Shown: piece by piece, positions 18,692 through 26,822 of the stretch
Numbering within the stretch: position 1 is the stretch's first letter
How the letters are laid out: each line of letters begins with the position of its first letter
Assembly: GCA_025463125.1 (NCBI GenBank)
Contig: JAOAPX010000181.1
Coordinates: forward strand, 1-38,752
DNA length: 38,752 nucleotides
Direction: 5' to 3'
Source: Acidobacteriota bacterium
Lineage (GTDB): Bacteria; Acidobacteriota; Blastocatellia; Pyrinomonadales; Pyrinomonadaceae
The notes under the pieces: model-generated
Told to the model about the DNA's origin: nothing
Databases searched by the model: none
The model's input: only the letters and a program-made list of their open reading frames with translations
Made by a program: the position numbers and the translations under genes

Positions 18692-20431
18692 ATGAAGAAA
18701 TTATTCATTCTATTAGTCTTAACGGTTTTGTGCGGGCAAACGTTTGTTTTCGCGCAGCCGCAAACACAGGCACAGCGAAAAACGGATAAAAAAGCCGCTC
18801 AGTGGGTGGAGAAAACCATAAAAAAAATGACTCTGCGCGAAAAGATCGGGCAGATGATGGTCATGTCGACCAGCGGCGAATTTGCCAACACCGGCAGCAA
18901 CCGTTTTAAGGAAATGCGACGCCAGATCGAGGAATTTCACGTCGGCGGATTTACGCTCTTTCGCGGCGAAGCCAATTCGATCGCGGCTTTAACGAACGAA
19001 GCGCAGAAACTCGCCAAAATTCCGCTTTTCTTTTCGGGGGACTACGAGCGCGGTCTGCGTATGCAGTCTCGCATCGGCACGCCTTTTACGACCAATATGG
19101 GCGTGGCGGCGACGGGCGACGTCGGCGCGGCTTATAATCAAGGCAAAATCATCTGCGAAGAAATGCGCGCCATCGGCGGAAACTGGCTGTTTGCGCCGGT
19201 CGCGGACATCAATAATAACCCGGACAATCCGGTTATCAATATTCGAAGCTTCGGCGCAGACCCGCAAAAAGTCGGCGAATTCGTTTCGGCGGAAGCGCGC
19301 GGCGTGCGCGACGCCAATTGTCTCGCCACTTTGAAGCATTTTCCCGGTCACGGCAATACGGCGACCGATTCGCACATCGGGCTTTCGGTGATTTCGGCTG
19401 ACCGCAAACAGCTCGACGCGACGGAAATCGTTCCGTTCAAAGCGGCGATCGCGAGCGGCGCGGAATCGATTATGACGGCGCATCTCGCCGTTCCGAACGT
19501 GACGGGCGACAATATGCCTTCGACCTTAAACCCGAAAGTCATCAACGATATTCTGCGCAAAGATTTGAATTTCAAGGGCATTATCACAACCGATTCGATG
19601 GAAATGGGCGCGATCACGAAATCTTATCCGAACGGCGAAAGCGCCGTGATGGCGATAAAAGCGGGCGTTGACGTCGTGCTTTTTCCGCCGAATCTCGAAG
19701 CGGCGATTAAGGCGGTCGAAGCGTCTGTTAAAAAAGGCGACATCACGGAAGCGCGCATCGATGAATCGGTCAGACGCCTGCTCGCCGCAAAATATCGCCT
19801 CGGTCTGGCGCAAAATCGCCTGGTTGATCTTACGGCGGCAAACCGCATCGTCGAAAAACCGGAAAACGTCGCCGAAGCAAATCGCGTCGCCGAAAAATCG
19901 ATCACGCTTTTGCGCAACGAAAACAATTTTCTGCCGCTGACGAAAGAAAAAGCCGGAAAGACTTTGTTCGTCGTCATCGCGGCTGACGACGACGCGGTCG
20001 AAGGCGCGGCTTTTACGCCCGATGTTCAGAAACGCCAGCCGAACGCGAAATTCATTAAGCTCGACCCGCGCTCGACCGAAGAAGATTACGCCAAAGCCCT
20101 GGCTGAAGCGAGAAATTACGACTCGATCGTGCTCGCGCCGTTCGTCAAGCGCGCCGCCGCCAAAGGCACGGTCGCGCTGCCGGAAAATCAAGTGGCTTTC
20201 GTCAGGAAAATGCTCGCTTTGAGCAAAAAGCGCGTCGGCGTCATCGCCTTCGGAAATCCGTATATGATTCGCCAGTTTCCCGAAGCGAAAACTTATGTTG
20301 TAACTTATGCAATTGAAGAAGTCGCGCAGACGGCAGCCGTCCGCACCTTGTTCGGCGAAGTGCCTTTTTCCGGAAAACTGCCGGTAAATATTCCGGGATT
20401 ATTTGAAATCGGAGCGGGAATCGGCAGATAG
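18692..20431 (+). CDS. GH3 beta-N-acetylglucosaminidase, NagZ type, exported (copy 2)
   Basis: The ATG at 18692 gives 579 residues and a clear signal peptide ending VFA-QPQ; an upstream in-frame TTG (18665) is not favoured. The same two-domain GH3 plan as the preceding gene is retained, with KHFPGHGNTATDSH (acid-base pair D226/H228) and nucleophile D301 in ITTDSMEMGA. The GHGD of copy 1 is GHGN here; the catalytic D-S-H remains, so activity is expected, perhaps with altered specificity. The two proteins align closely from the first helix (QWVEKT, LREKIGQ) to the end, so they are tandem paralogues. It probably shares the operon with GHL10-like, DUF4127 and copy 1. Confidence 0.92.
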   Translation: MKKLFILLVLTVLCGQTFVFAQPQTQAQRKTDKKAAQWVEKTIKKMTLREKIGQMMVMSTSGEFANTGSNRFKEMRRQIEEFHVGGFTLFRGEANSIAALTNEAQKLAKIPLFFSGDYERGLRMQSRIGTPFTTNMGVAATGDVGAAYNQGKIICEEMRAIGGNWLFAPVADINNNPDNPVINIRSFGADPQKVGEFVSAEARGVRDANCLATLKHFPGHGNTATDSHIGLSVISADRKQLDATEIVPFKAAIASGAESIMTAHLAVPNVTGDNMPSTLNPKVINDILRKDLNFKGIITTDSMEMGAITKSYPNGESAVMAIKAGVDVVLFPPNLEAAIKAVEASVKKGDITEARIDESVRRLLAAKYRLGLAQNRLVDLTAANRIVEKPENVAEANRVAEKSITLLRNENNFLPLTKEKAGKTLFVVIAADDDAVEGAAFTPDVQKRQPNAKFIKLDPRSTEEDYAKALAEARNYDSIVLAPFVKRAAAKGTVALPENQVAFVRKMLALSKKRVGVIAFGNPYMIRQFPEAKTYVVTYAIEEVAQTAAVRTLFGEVPFSGKLPVNIPGLFEIGAGIGR

Positions 20432-20432
20432 T

Positions 20433-20634
20433 TTTGCCGCAGATTAACGCGAAAAGACGCGGATTTTGGAAGAAAATTCGCCCGCTAACGGACAATGATA
20501 AATAAATAGATATAAGAAATTGATAAAACAGTAAATATTAGACTTATCTCTTTATCTGATCTATCTAATTTATTTGAATTTATCTCTTTTATCTTTATTC
20601 TGATCGGCGTATGTCGGCGTTAATCCGCGGCAAA
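20433..20634. repeat. large imperfect palindromic intergenic element
   Basis: Outer arms TTTGCCGCAGATTAACGC (20433-20450) and GCGTTAATCCGCGGCAAA (20617-20634) are complementary at 17 of 18 positions. The AT-rich interior (many TTATCT/AGATAA runs) is also partly self-complementary. The arms resemble the CGCAGATTAACGC type of dispersed intergenic repeat seen in diverse bacteria. It fills the gap between the second GH3 gene and the HyuA-like gene and may separate two transcripts. Confidence 0.8.
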
Positions 20635-20671
20635 TAATTTCCCGAAACCGGCGGTTTGAATACTTTTATAA

Positions 20672-22858
20672 ATGGAAGAAGCCCAAAATTTAAATTTCGT
20701 AAACCAAAAGCGGAAGGTGCGCGTCGGCATCGATGTCGGCGGAACATTTACCGATGTCGTCGTCGTCGATAACGACACGCGCGAAGTCGTTTCGCAGCTT
20801 AAAGTTCCGACGACGCATTCGGCGCATGAAGGCGTCGCGCTCGGTATTATCAACGCGATCGAGAGGGCTTTGGACGAGCTCGGCGTTTCGCCCGACGACG
20901 TGATTTTTATCGCGCATTCGACCACGCAGGCGACCAACGCTTTGCTCGAAGGCGACGTGGCAAGCGTCGGCGTCATCGGTCTGGGCAGCGGCATCGAAGG
21001 CTGGAAAGCGAAATTCGATACGCGGATTCCGCCGATCGAGCTGGCTCCGAATCGTTTCTTAACGCCGCAGCACGTATTTGTTTCAAATCAGAATTTGGAC
21101 GAAAACGAGCTTTCGCGGATTATCGAAGATTTTCGAGAAAAAGGCGCTGAAGTCGTCGCCGTTTCCGAAGCGTTCGGCGTCGATAAAACCGAGAACGAGG
21201 ATATGATCGCCGGGCTCGCCCGTTCGAAAGGCATGCTGGCGACAAGCGGTCACGAAGTTTCGTCGCTTTACGGTTTGCGCGCGCGCACGAGAACGGCGGT
21301 TATCAACGGCGCGATTTTGCCGAAGATGATTCACACGGCGACGATGACCGATAAAAGCGTGAAAGATTCGGGCATCAAAGCTCCCCTGATGATTATGCGC
21401 TCGGACGGCGGCGTCATGAGCGTCGAAGAAGTTCATCGCCGACCGATTATGACGATGCTTTCGGGACCGGCGGCGGGCATTGCCGGCGCGCTGATGTACG
21501 AGCGCGTGTCGGACGGGATTTTTATCGAAGTCGGCGGCACGTCAGCCGATATTTCCGTGATTCGCGACGGTCAGCCGCAGACGAAAGCGGCTCGCGTCGG
21601 AGGTCACAGAACTTATTTAAATACGCTCGACGTGCGCACGCTGGCGATTGCGGGCGGTTCGATGATTCGCGAGAAAAACGGCGCGATCGTCGATGTCGGC
21701 GCGCGTTCGGCGCATATCGCGGGGCTGGCTTACACGTGTTTTCAAAAACCGGAAATCTTTGAAAACGCGAAACTCGTCTACCTGCGCCCGACCGAGCACG
21801 ACACCGACGATTACACGGCGATCGAGTGCGCGAGCGGCGAGCGATACAGCTTGACGCCGACCTGCGCGGCGAATCTTCTCGGCGTTATTCCGGACACGGC
21901 TTTCGCGAAAGGAAATGCCGAAGCCGCCCGGATGGCTTTTAAACCGCTGGCGGACAAACTCAATTTGAGCGTCGAGGAAGCGGCGCGTAAAGTTCTGGAA
22001 ATTTCCTGCCGGAAGGTCGAAAAACAAATCGAAGAATTGATCGTCGAATACAATCTCGACCGCGCGACGGTCGAGCTCGTCGGCGGCGGCGGCGGCGCGG
22101 CGTCCTTAGTCCCGTTTACCGGAACTTTGATGAATCTGCCCGCGCGGCTCGCCAAAAAGGCGGAAGTTATCTCGACTATCGGTGTCGCTCTCGCGATGGT
22201 GCGCGACGTGATCGAGCGAAACATCGTCGACCCGACGCCCGAACAAATTTTGCAAATTCGCCGCGAAGCCGCCGATTCGGTGATAAAAATCGGCGCTTTG
22301 CCCGAATCGATCGAAGTGCAGATCGAGGTCGATACGCGCCGGAATCTCGTGCGCGCCGTCGCCTTCGGCACGACAGAGCTTAAACAGGATACTGACGCCG
22401 AGAAAATCAGCGGCTTGGAAGGCTGCCGGAAAGCCGCCGCGCGCTCGATGAAGCTCGATGAAGCGAGCGTTAAACTCGCCGGTGAAACATCGGGGCTTTA
22501 TGTTTTTTCTTCGGAAATAATTACGAAAGCGTTTTTCGGCTTGTTCAGCGCCACGAAACTTGCGGTGCGGATCGTCGATAAAACCGGCGTCGTTCGCCTG
22601 CAGCGAAATCACGCCGAAGTTCACTCTTCAACGGTTGAAAACATCGCCCGCGAGCTTGAAATCGTGATTACGAAATTAACCGATTTCGGCGACGCCGGGC
22701 GCGCTTTGCCGGACGTACACGTTTTGGTCGGCGCGCGCGTCGTCAATCTTTCCGGTTTGGCGGAACTCGAACAGGCGATCGCGCTGGCGCAGACCGAGCT
22801 GGAAAATTTGCCGCCGGACGAAAAACTGGTGATCGTCGCCGCGCCGCGAGCAAATTAA
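20672..22858 (+). CDS. Hydantoinase/oxoprolinase subunit A family protein (HyuA-like)
   Basis: 728 residues, no signal peptide, cytoplasmic. The N-terminus VGIDVGGTFTDVVVVD and IAHSTTQATNALLEG are the paired ATP-binding and HyuA-specific motifs. The hydantoinase A domain (about 200-500) includes LSGPAAGIAGALMY, EVGGTSADIS and VGGGGGAASL. A C-terminal part (about 545-728) is longer than in compact HyuA proteins and holds an alpha/beta region. Family members hydrolyse or carboxylate cyclic amides, ureas or ketones using ATP (5-oxoprolinase, N-methylhydantoinase, acetone carboxylase), usually together with a HyuB subunit. No HyuB is adjacent; instead an FAD oxidoreductase follows. The reaction in this locus is therefore unknown. 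The start has no visible ribosome-binding site. Confidence 0.88.
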   Translation: MEEAQNLNFVNQKRKVRVGIDVGGTFTDVVVVDNDTREVVSQLKVPTTHSAHEGVALGIINAIERALDELGVSPDDVIFIAHSTTQATNALLEGDVASVGVIGLGSGIEGWKAKFDTRIPPIELAPNRFLTPQHVFVSNQNLDENELSRIIEDFREKGAEVVAVSEAFGVDKTENEDMIAGLARSKGMLATSGHEVSSLYGLRARTRTAVINGAILPKMIHTATMTDKSVKDSGIKAPLMIMRSDGGVMSVEEVHRRPIMTMLSGPAAGIAGALMYERVSDGIFIEVGGTSADISVIRDGQPQTKAARVGGHRTYLNTLDVRTLAIAGGSMIREKNGAIVDVGARSAHIAGLAYTCFQKPEIFENAKLVYLRPTEHDTDDYTAIECASGERYSLTPTCAANLLGVIPDTAFAKGNAEAARMAFKPLADKLNLSVEEAARKVLEISCRKVEKQIEELIVEYNLDRATVELVGGGGGAASLVPFTGTLMNLPARLAKKAEVISTIGVALAMVRDVIERNIVDPTPEQILQIRREAADSVIKIGALPESIEVQIEVDTRRNLVRAVAFGTTELKQDTDAEKISGLEGCRKAAARSMKLDEASVKLAGETSGLYVFSSEIITKAFFGLFSATKLAVRIVDKTGVVRLQRNHAEVHSSTVENIARELEIVITKLTDFGDAGRALPDVHVLVGARVVNLSGLAELEQAIALAQTELENLPPDEKLVIVAAPRAN

Positions 22859-22894
22859 TTAGCAAATTAATTAGAAGATTTTTAGAAGATTTTG
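22849..22894. repeat. two consecutive tandem duplications spanning the HyuA stop and the next start
   Basis: AGCAAATTAATT is repeated perfectly (22849-22860, 22861-22872) and the first copy contains the HyuA stop TAA. Immediately after, AGAAGATTTTT (22873-22883) and AGAAGATTTTG (22884-22894) are repeated with one difference, ending one base before the ATG of the FAD oxidoreductase. Confidence 0.9.
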
Positions 22895-24499
22895 ATGATG
22901 GAATTACAAACGGATGTTTTAATCGTCGGCGGCGGCGTCGGCGGCTGCGCGGCGGCAATTGCCGCCGCTTCGCGCGGCTTGAAAGTAGTTTTGACCGAGG
23001 AATCGGATTGGATCGGCGGGCAATTTACGTCGCAGGCGACGCCGCCCGACGAACACGGCTGGATCGAAGAATTCGGCTGCACGCGCACGTATCGAAAATT
23101 CAGAAATGCCGTGCGCGATTATTATAAAAACAACCGCCCGCTGACCGACGCGGCAAAAGCAAATCCGGTTTTGAATCCGGGCGACGGGTGGGTTTCGCCG
23201 ATTTGCGCCGAGCCGCGCGCTTATCTGAAAGTTTTCAAAGCGATGCTGAGCGAACACGCGCAAAAAGGAAATCTGCGGATTTTGACCGAGCATTTTCCGT
23301 TTGCCGCTGAAGCGGAAGGCGATCAGGTTCGCGCCGTGACTCTTCTAAACCTGCAAACAGGCGAAAAGATAACGATTACGGCGAAATATTTTATCGACGC
23401 GACCGAGCTCGGCGAGCTTTTGCCGCTGACCGGAACCGAATTCGTCACCGGAGCGGAATCTCGCGCGCAAACCGGCGAGCCGAACGCGAAGGAAGTTGCC
23501 GAGCCGAATAACTCGCAGGCGTTTTCCGTGTGCTTTGCGATGAGCTACCACGAAGGCGAGGATCACACGATCGAGAAGCCGGAAAATTACGATTTCTGGC
23601 GCGACTTTGTGCCTGAACTGACTCCCGCTTGGAGCGGAAGACTCTTAAGTCTCGGCGGCATAAATCCGCGCACAATGGAGCCGATCACATATAAATTCGC
23701 GCCTCACGAAGAAGAAAACAAAGCTTTTGCAGGGCTTTGGACTTATCGCCGAATTCTGCACCGCGAAAATTTCGCCGAAGGCGCGTACGCGAGCGACATC
23801 ACGCTCGTAAATTACCCGCAGATCGATTATTTTCTTGAAGATCTGTCGAACGCATCGACTTATGAAGAAAAGCGGCGAATGGTCGATGCCGCCCGGCAAT
23901 TGAGCCTTTCGTTTCTTTATTATCTGCAAGCGGAAAAAGGATTTAAAGGCTTGAAACTGCGCGGCGACGTTTCCGGAACCGAAGACGGGCTGGCAAAAAT
24001 GCCGTATGTGCGCGAATCGCGGCGCATCAAAGCCGAATTTACCGTTCTCGAACAGCACGTTGCCGCCCTTTCGCGCCCGAACGAAATTTACGCGGAAAAA
24101 TTCCCGGATTCGGTCGGCATCGGTTTTTACCGTATCGATCTGCACCCGTCGGTCGGCGGCGATAATTACGTCGATGTCGAGGCGCTGCCGTTTCAAATTC
24201 CGCTCGGCGCGCTTTTGCCGCAGCGAGTCGAAAACCTGCTCGCCGCCTGCAAAAACATCGGCACGACGCATATTACAAACGGCTGCTATCGCCTGCACCC
24301 GGTCGAATGGAACATCGGCGAGGCAGCCGGAAACCTGGCGGCGTTTTGTCTCGAAAAAAATCTGAAGCCGCGCGCGGTGAGAAACGCGCCGGAACATTTA
24401 GCGGATTTTCAAGACTTGCTGACGGAAAACGGCGTCGAGCTCGCGTGGCGCGACGACCTGAATTTAGACGACGGCGACCCGCACAGATTCGCCCGTTAA
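22895..24499 (+). CDS. FAD-dependent oxidoreductase (FAD_oxidored, PF12831-like)
   Basis: Starting at the first ATG (22895) the protein has 534 residues; a second ATG follows directly and the upstream TTG is not needed. The N-terminal Rossmann motif VLIVGGGVGGCAAAIAAASRG and ESDWIGGQFTSQA bind FAD. FIDATELGELLP is the second family hallmark, and residues near 440-500 (NLLAACKNIGTTHITNGCYRLHPVEWNIGEAAG) form the C-terminal FAD-contacting part. Proteins of this family are common in polysaccharide-utilisation contexts, but their substrates are largely unknown. It is separated from HyuA only by a duplicated 36-bp spacer, so the pair are likely co-transcribed and could act in sequence on one metabolite. 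Cytoplasmic; no signal peptide. Confidence 0.88.
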   Translation: MMELQTDVLIVGGGVGGCAAAIAAASRGLKVVLTEESDWIGGQFTSQATPPDEHGWIEEFGCTRTYRKFRNAVRDYYKNNRPLTDAAKANPVLNPGDGWVSPICAEPRAYLKVFKAMLSEHAQKGNLRILTEHFPFAAEAEGDQVRAVTLLNLQTGEKITITAKYFIDATELGELLPLTGTEFVTGAESRAQTGEPNAKEVAEPNNSQAFSVCFAMSYHEGEDHTIEKPENYDFWRDFVPELTPAWSGRLLSLGGINPRTMEPITYKFAPHEEENKAFAGLWTYRRILHRENFAEGAYASDITLVNYPQIDYFLEDLSNASTYEEKRRMVDAARQLSLSFLYYLQAEKGFKGLKLRGDVSGTEDGLAKMPYVRESRRIKAEFTVLEQHVAALSRPNEIYAEKFPDSVGIGFYRIDLHPSVGGDNYVDVEALPFQIPLGALLPQRVENLLAACKNIGTTHITNGCYRLHPVEWNIGEAAGNLAAFCLEKNLKPRAVRNAPEHLADFQDLLTENGVELAWRDDLNLDDGDPHRFAR

Positions 24500-24565
24500 G
24501 TAAGTAGCGGAAAGATTAATAGTTAAGGCATCGGCTAACGGTTAAAAGAAATTAAATTAAAAAAA

Positions 24566-24889
24566 GTGGAAAACAGCGCCCTCCAAATCGTTCGAAAAAT
24601 AGTTGCCGAGTTCGGCACGAGCGACGTGTATGCGATTGCCGAAACGGCGGGCGTAAAAATCGTTTATGAAAATTGGCACCCGGTGACGATCGGCGAATTT
24701 GAAAGAAAAACGCTGACGATCCGCGTGAACCGAAGAGCGCTTGAAAATGATAAAAACGGCGCGATGCTTGAAAGAAAGATCATCGCCCACGAGCTCGGAC
24801 ATTTTTTTGCCGCCGGTTTGAAATTAGAAAAAAAGGAAGAAGAAGCTTTTGCGCACGCTTTTGCCGCAGATTTGACGGGAATCGTTTAA
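24566..24889 (+). CDS. Small ImmA/IrrE-family metallopeptidase
   Basis: 107 residues from a GTG start; there is no ATG nearby. IIAHELGHFFAAG carries the zinc-binding HExxH (H75, E76, H79), and an EEEAFAHAFAADL segment supplies the downstream glutamate typical of ImmA/IrrE (M78) proteins. These enzymes usually cleave a phage-type or toxin-antitoxin-type repressor carrying a helix-turn-helix domain, which is normally encoded next door or fused. No such partner is present; the neighbours are an FAD oxidoreductase and a sugar kinase, both on the same strand. Possible roles are cleavage of a distant repressor or a housekeeping protease. The family call is good, the role open. Confidence 0.82.
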   Translation: MENSALQIVRKIVAEFGTSDVYAIAETAGVKIVYENWHPVTIGEFERKTLTIRVNRRALENDKNGAMLERKIIAHELGHFFAAGLKLEKKEEEAFAHAFAADLTGIV

Positions 24890-24946
24890 TTAAAATTTTT
24901 CTCGAAAAAGCGCGGCGCGCGAAGGCGGAACGCGAAATTTAGAATA

Positions 24947-25957
24947 GTGAGTAAATCTGTAATCGAACATCGAAATCAAAAAATATTCGTCGGCGTTGAC
25001 GGCGGACAAAGTCATACGGAAGCGGTTCTCGCCGACGAGAACGGCAATGTTTTATCGCGGGGTTTCGGCGGCGCGTCGAACCACGCGGAGCATCCGGGCG
25101 GGCGCGAACGTTTGCGAAACGCAATCTTAAACAGCGTCGGAGAGGCTTTGAAAAACGCCGGTTTGCCGCCGCTCGGCGAATTTGTTTTCGCCTCGGCGCA
25201 TTTCGGGATGACCGGCGGCGCTGATTTTAAGGAAGAAATTATCGGCGAGATCGTCAAAGCCGGGCATTTTGTCGTCGGGCACGACGCGCCGACCGCGCTT
25301 TTCGGATCGACCGCCGGAGCGCCCGGAATCGTCGTTATCGCCGGAACCGGCTCGGTCATTTACGGCGAAGACGAATCGGGCAAAACTACTAGAATAGGCG
25401 GTTTAGGATATTTGTTCAGCGACGAGGGCAGCGGTTTCTGGCTCGCTTTGCAGACTATCCGTTTGGCGATCAAGGAACAGGACGGCTTGATCGAGCCGTC
25501 TGGTTTGCAGGAACTGGCGCTGGAATTTTTCGGGCGCAGGCAGATTCGGGAAATTACCGATGATTTTTATTACGCGAAAATGTCGCGCGACGATCTGGCG
25601 AGCTTCGCAAGGCGCGCTCACGAAGCCGCCGCCGCCGGAAACGAGGTAATCCGGGAGCAAATAAATTACGGCGCGCACGTTTTGGTCAAAAGCGTGCTCA
25701 GCGCCTCTAAGCGTTTGAATTTCCAGGGTGATTTTCCGGTTGCCGGTGTCGGCGGAATGTTTCGCGCCCCGCTGATGCAGAAATATTTTTCGGAATCTTT
25801 ACAAAAAGAAGTTTCGGGCGCTATTTTTACACAGCCGCGTTTTAATCCGGCGATCGGCGCCGTTTTGCTCGCGTATCGTCAGGCGGGAATTGAAATAAAC
25901 GAAAACTTACTAAAGAATTTAGAGAAAGACTCAAAGAAAAATGAACAAGATATTTAA
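24947..25957 (+). CDS. BadF/BadG/BcrA-type ATPase, probable N-acetyl-amino-sugar kinase
   Basis: 336 residues from GTG (24947). ASKHA-fold marks: phosphate-1 motif IFVGVDGGQSHTEAVLAD, GHDAPTALFGSTAGAPGIVVIAGTGSVIYG (phosphate-2 and hinge), GGLGYLFSDEGSGFWLA, and VAGVGGMFRAPLM as the adenosine region. This matches the human NAGK / bacterial MurK branch, which phosphorylates GlcNAc, MurNAc or related sugars at O6. The next gene, NanE, starts 17 bp inside its 3' end, so the two are made together. That pairing suggests ManNAc or GlcNAc kinase activity feeding NanE. Substrate choice between GlcNAc, ManNAc and MurNAc cannot be settled from sequence. Confidence 0.87.
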   Translation: MSKSVIEHRNQKIFVGVDGGQSHTEAVLADENGNVLSRGFGGASNHAEHPGGRERLRNAILNSVGEALKNAGLPPLGEFVFASAHFGMTGGADFKEEIIGEIVKAGHFVVGHDAPTALFGSTAGAPGIVVIAGTGSVIYGEDESGKTTRIGGLGYLFSDEGSGFWLALQTIRLAIKEQDGLIEPSGLQELALEFFGRRQIREITDDFYYAKMSRDDLASFARRAHEAAAAGNEVIREQINYGAHVLVKSVLSASKRLNFQGDFPVAGVGGMFRAPLMQKYFSESLQKEVSGAIFTQPRFNPAIGAVLLAYRQAGIEINENLLKNLEKDSKKNEQDI

Positions 25958-26648
25958 AGATTGGCGCGGCGGACTTATCGTTTCCTGCCAGGCGCCCGCA
26001 AATTCTCCTCTTGCCAAACCGGAAATCATCGCCGCCCTGGCTGAAACCGCCGAACAAAACGGCGCGGTCGGCGTGCGGATAGATTCGCCCGCGCACATCG
26101 CCGCCGTCAAACAAAGGGTAAAAGTTCCGGTTCTGGGTATTTATAAAATCGTCGAGGCTTCGAGCGACGTTTACATCACGCCTACTTTCGCATCGGCAAA
26201 AGTTGTCGCCGCAGCCGGAGCCGATGTCATTGCCGTTGACGCGACTTTGCGCCGCCGCCCGAACGGCGAAAATTTAAACGAGCTGGTTCGCCGCATCAAA
26301 GAGGAATTAAAAGTGCCTGTAATGGCTGACGTCGCGACGCTTGAAGAGGGAATCAACGCCATCGAAACGCTCGGCGTCGATTGCGTCAGCACGACGCTTT
26401 CCGGTTACACAGAGGAGACGAAACACCTGGTCAAACCGGATTTCGAACTGCTCGAAAATCTCGCGCGCCGGTTCGATCTCCCGATTATTTGCGAAGGTCG
26501 CCTGCGCTCTACGGAAGACGTCCAAAGAGCATTCGCCTGCGGCGCGCACGCGGTCGTCGTCGGCGGCGCAATCACCGGGATCGATCAATTAGTTCGCCGG
26601 TTTGTTTCCGTAACGCCCGCGCGTTCGGCAAACGTGCAGGCGTCTTAA
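25941..26648 (+). CDS. nanE: N-acetylmannosamine-6-phosphate 2-epimerase
   Basis: 235 residues, a TIM-barrel enzyme. IVSCQAPANSPL at the start, LGIYKIVEASSDVYITPT with the catalytic K69, DVIAVDATLRRRP, VDCVSTTLSGYTEET and ICEGRLRSTEDV with E185 are all canonical NanE segments. It converts ManNAc-6-P to GlcNAc-6-P in the cytoplasm, supplying NagA/NagB outside this window. The 17-bp overlap with the upstream kinase supports a two-step ManNAc to GlcNAc-6-P route. No N-acetylneuraminate lyase or sialidase is encoded nearby, so sialic acid need not be the source. Confidence 0.94.
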   Translation: MNKIFKDWRGGLIVSCQAPANSPLAKPEIIAALAETAEQNGAVGVRIDSPAHIAAVKQRVKVPVLGIYKIVEASSDVYITPTFASAKVVAAAGADVIAVDATLRRRPNGENLNELVRRIKEELKVPVMADVATLEEGINAIETLGVDCVSTTLSGYTEETKHLVKPDFELLENLARRFDLPIICEGRLRSTEDVQRAFACGAHAVVVGGAITGIDQLVRRFVSVTPARSANVQAS

Positions 26649-26693
26649 CGATTGCCTGAACTTTTTAATCTATAATTGCTGGTTGTTAAAAAG

Positions 26694-26788
26694 GAATAGC
26701 CCGCGAAACACGCAAAACACGCGAAAAAGGATAAAAGCTTTTCTTTTTTCGCCGCTTTCGCTTAACTTTCGCGGGCAAGTTATCTTAA
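26694..26788. repeat. palindromic intergenic repeat, copy A
   Basis: Arms GCCCGCGAAA (26699-26708) and TTTCGCGGGC (26767-26776) are fully complementary. The interior alternates ACACGC/AAACACGCG with CGCCGCTTTCG. It is clearly related to the element at 28734-28812: both begin AATAGCCCGCGAAACACGC and end GCGGGCAA followed by TT and TCTTAAA. It lies between nanE and the SGNH esterase gene and could terminate the long operon. Confidence 0.85.
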
Positions 26789-26822
26789 ACGCATTTCGAT
26801 TTTGGCGATTCAAGTTTTCAAA

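Noticed and set aside
24947-26648. Sialic-acid catabolic operon
   Set aside because: NanE is present but there is no NanA lyase, sialidase or sialic-acid transporter in the window, and the kinase is BadF-like rather than the ROK-type NanK.
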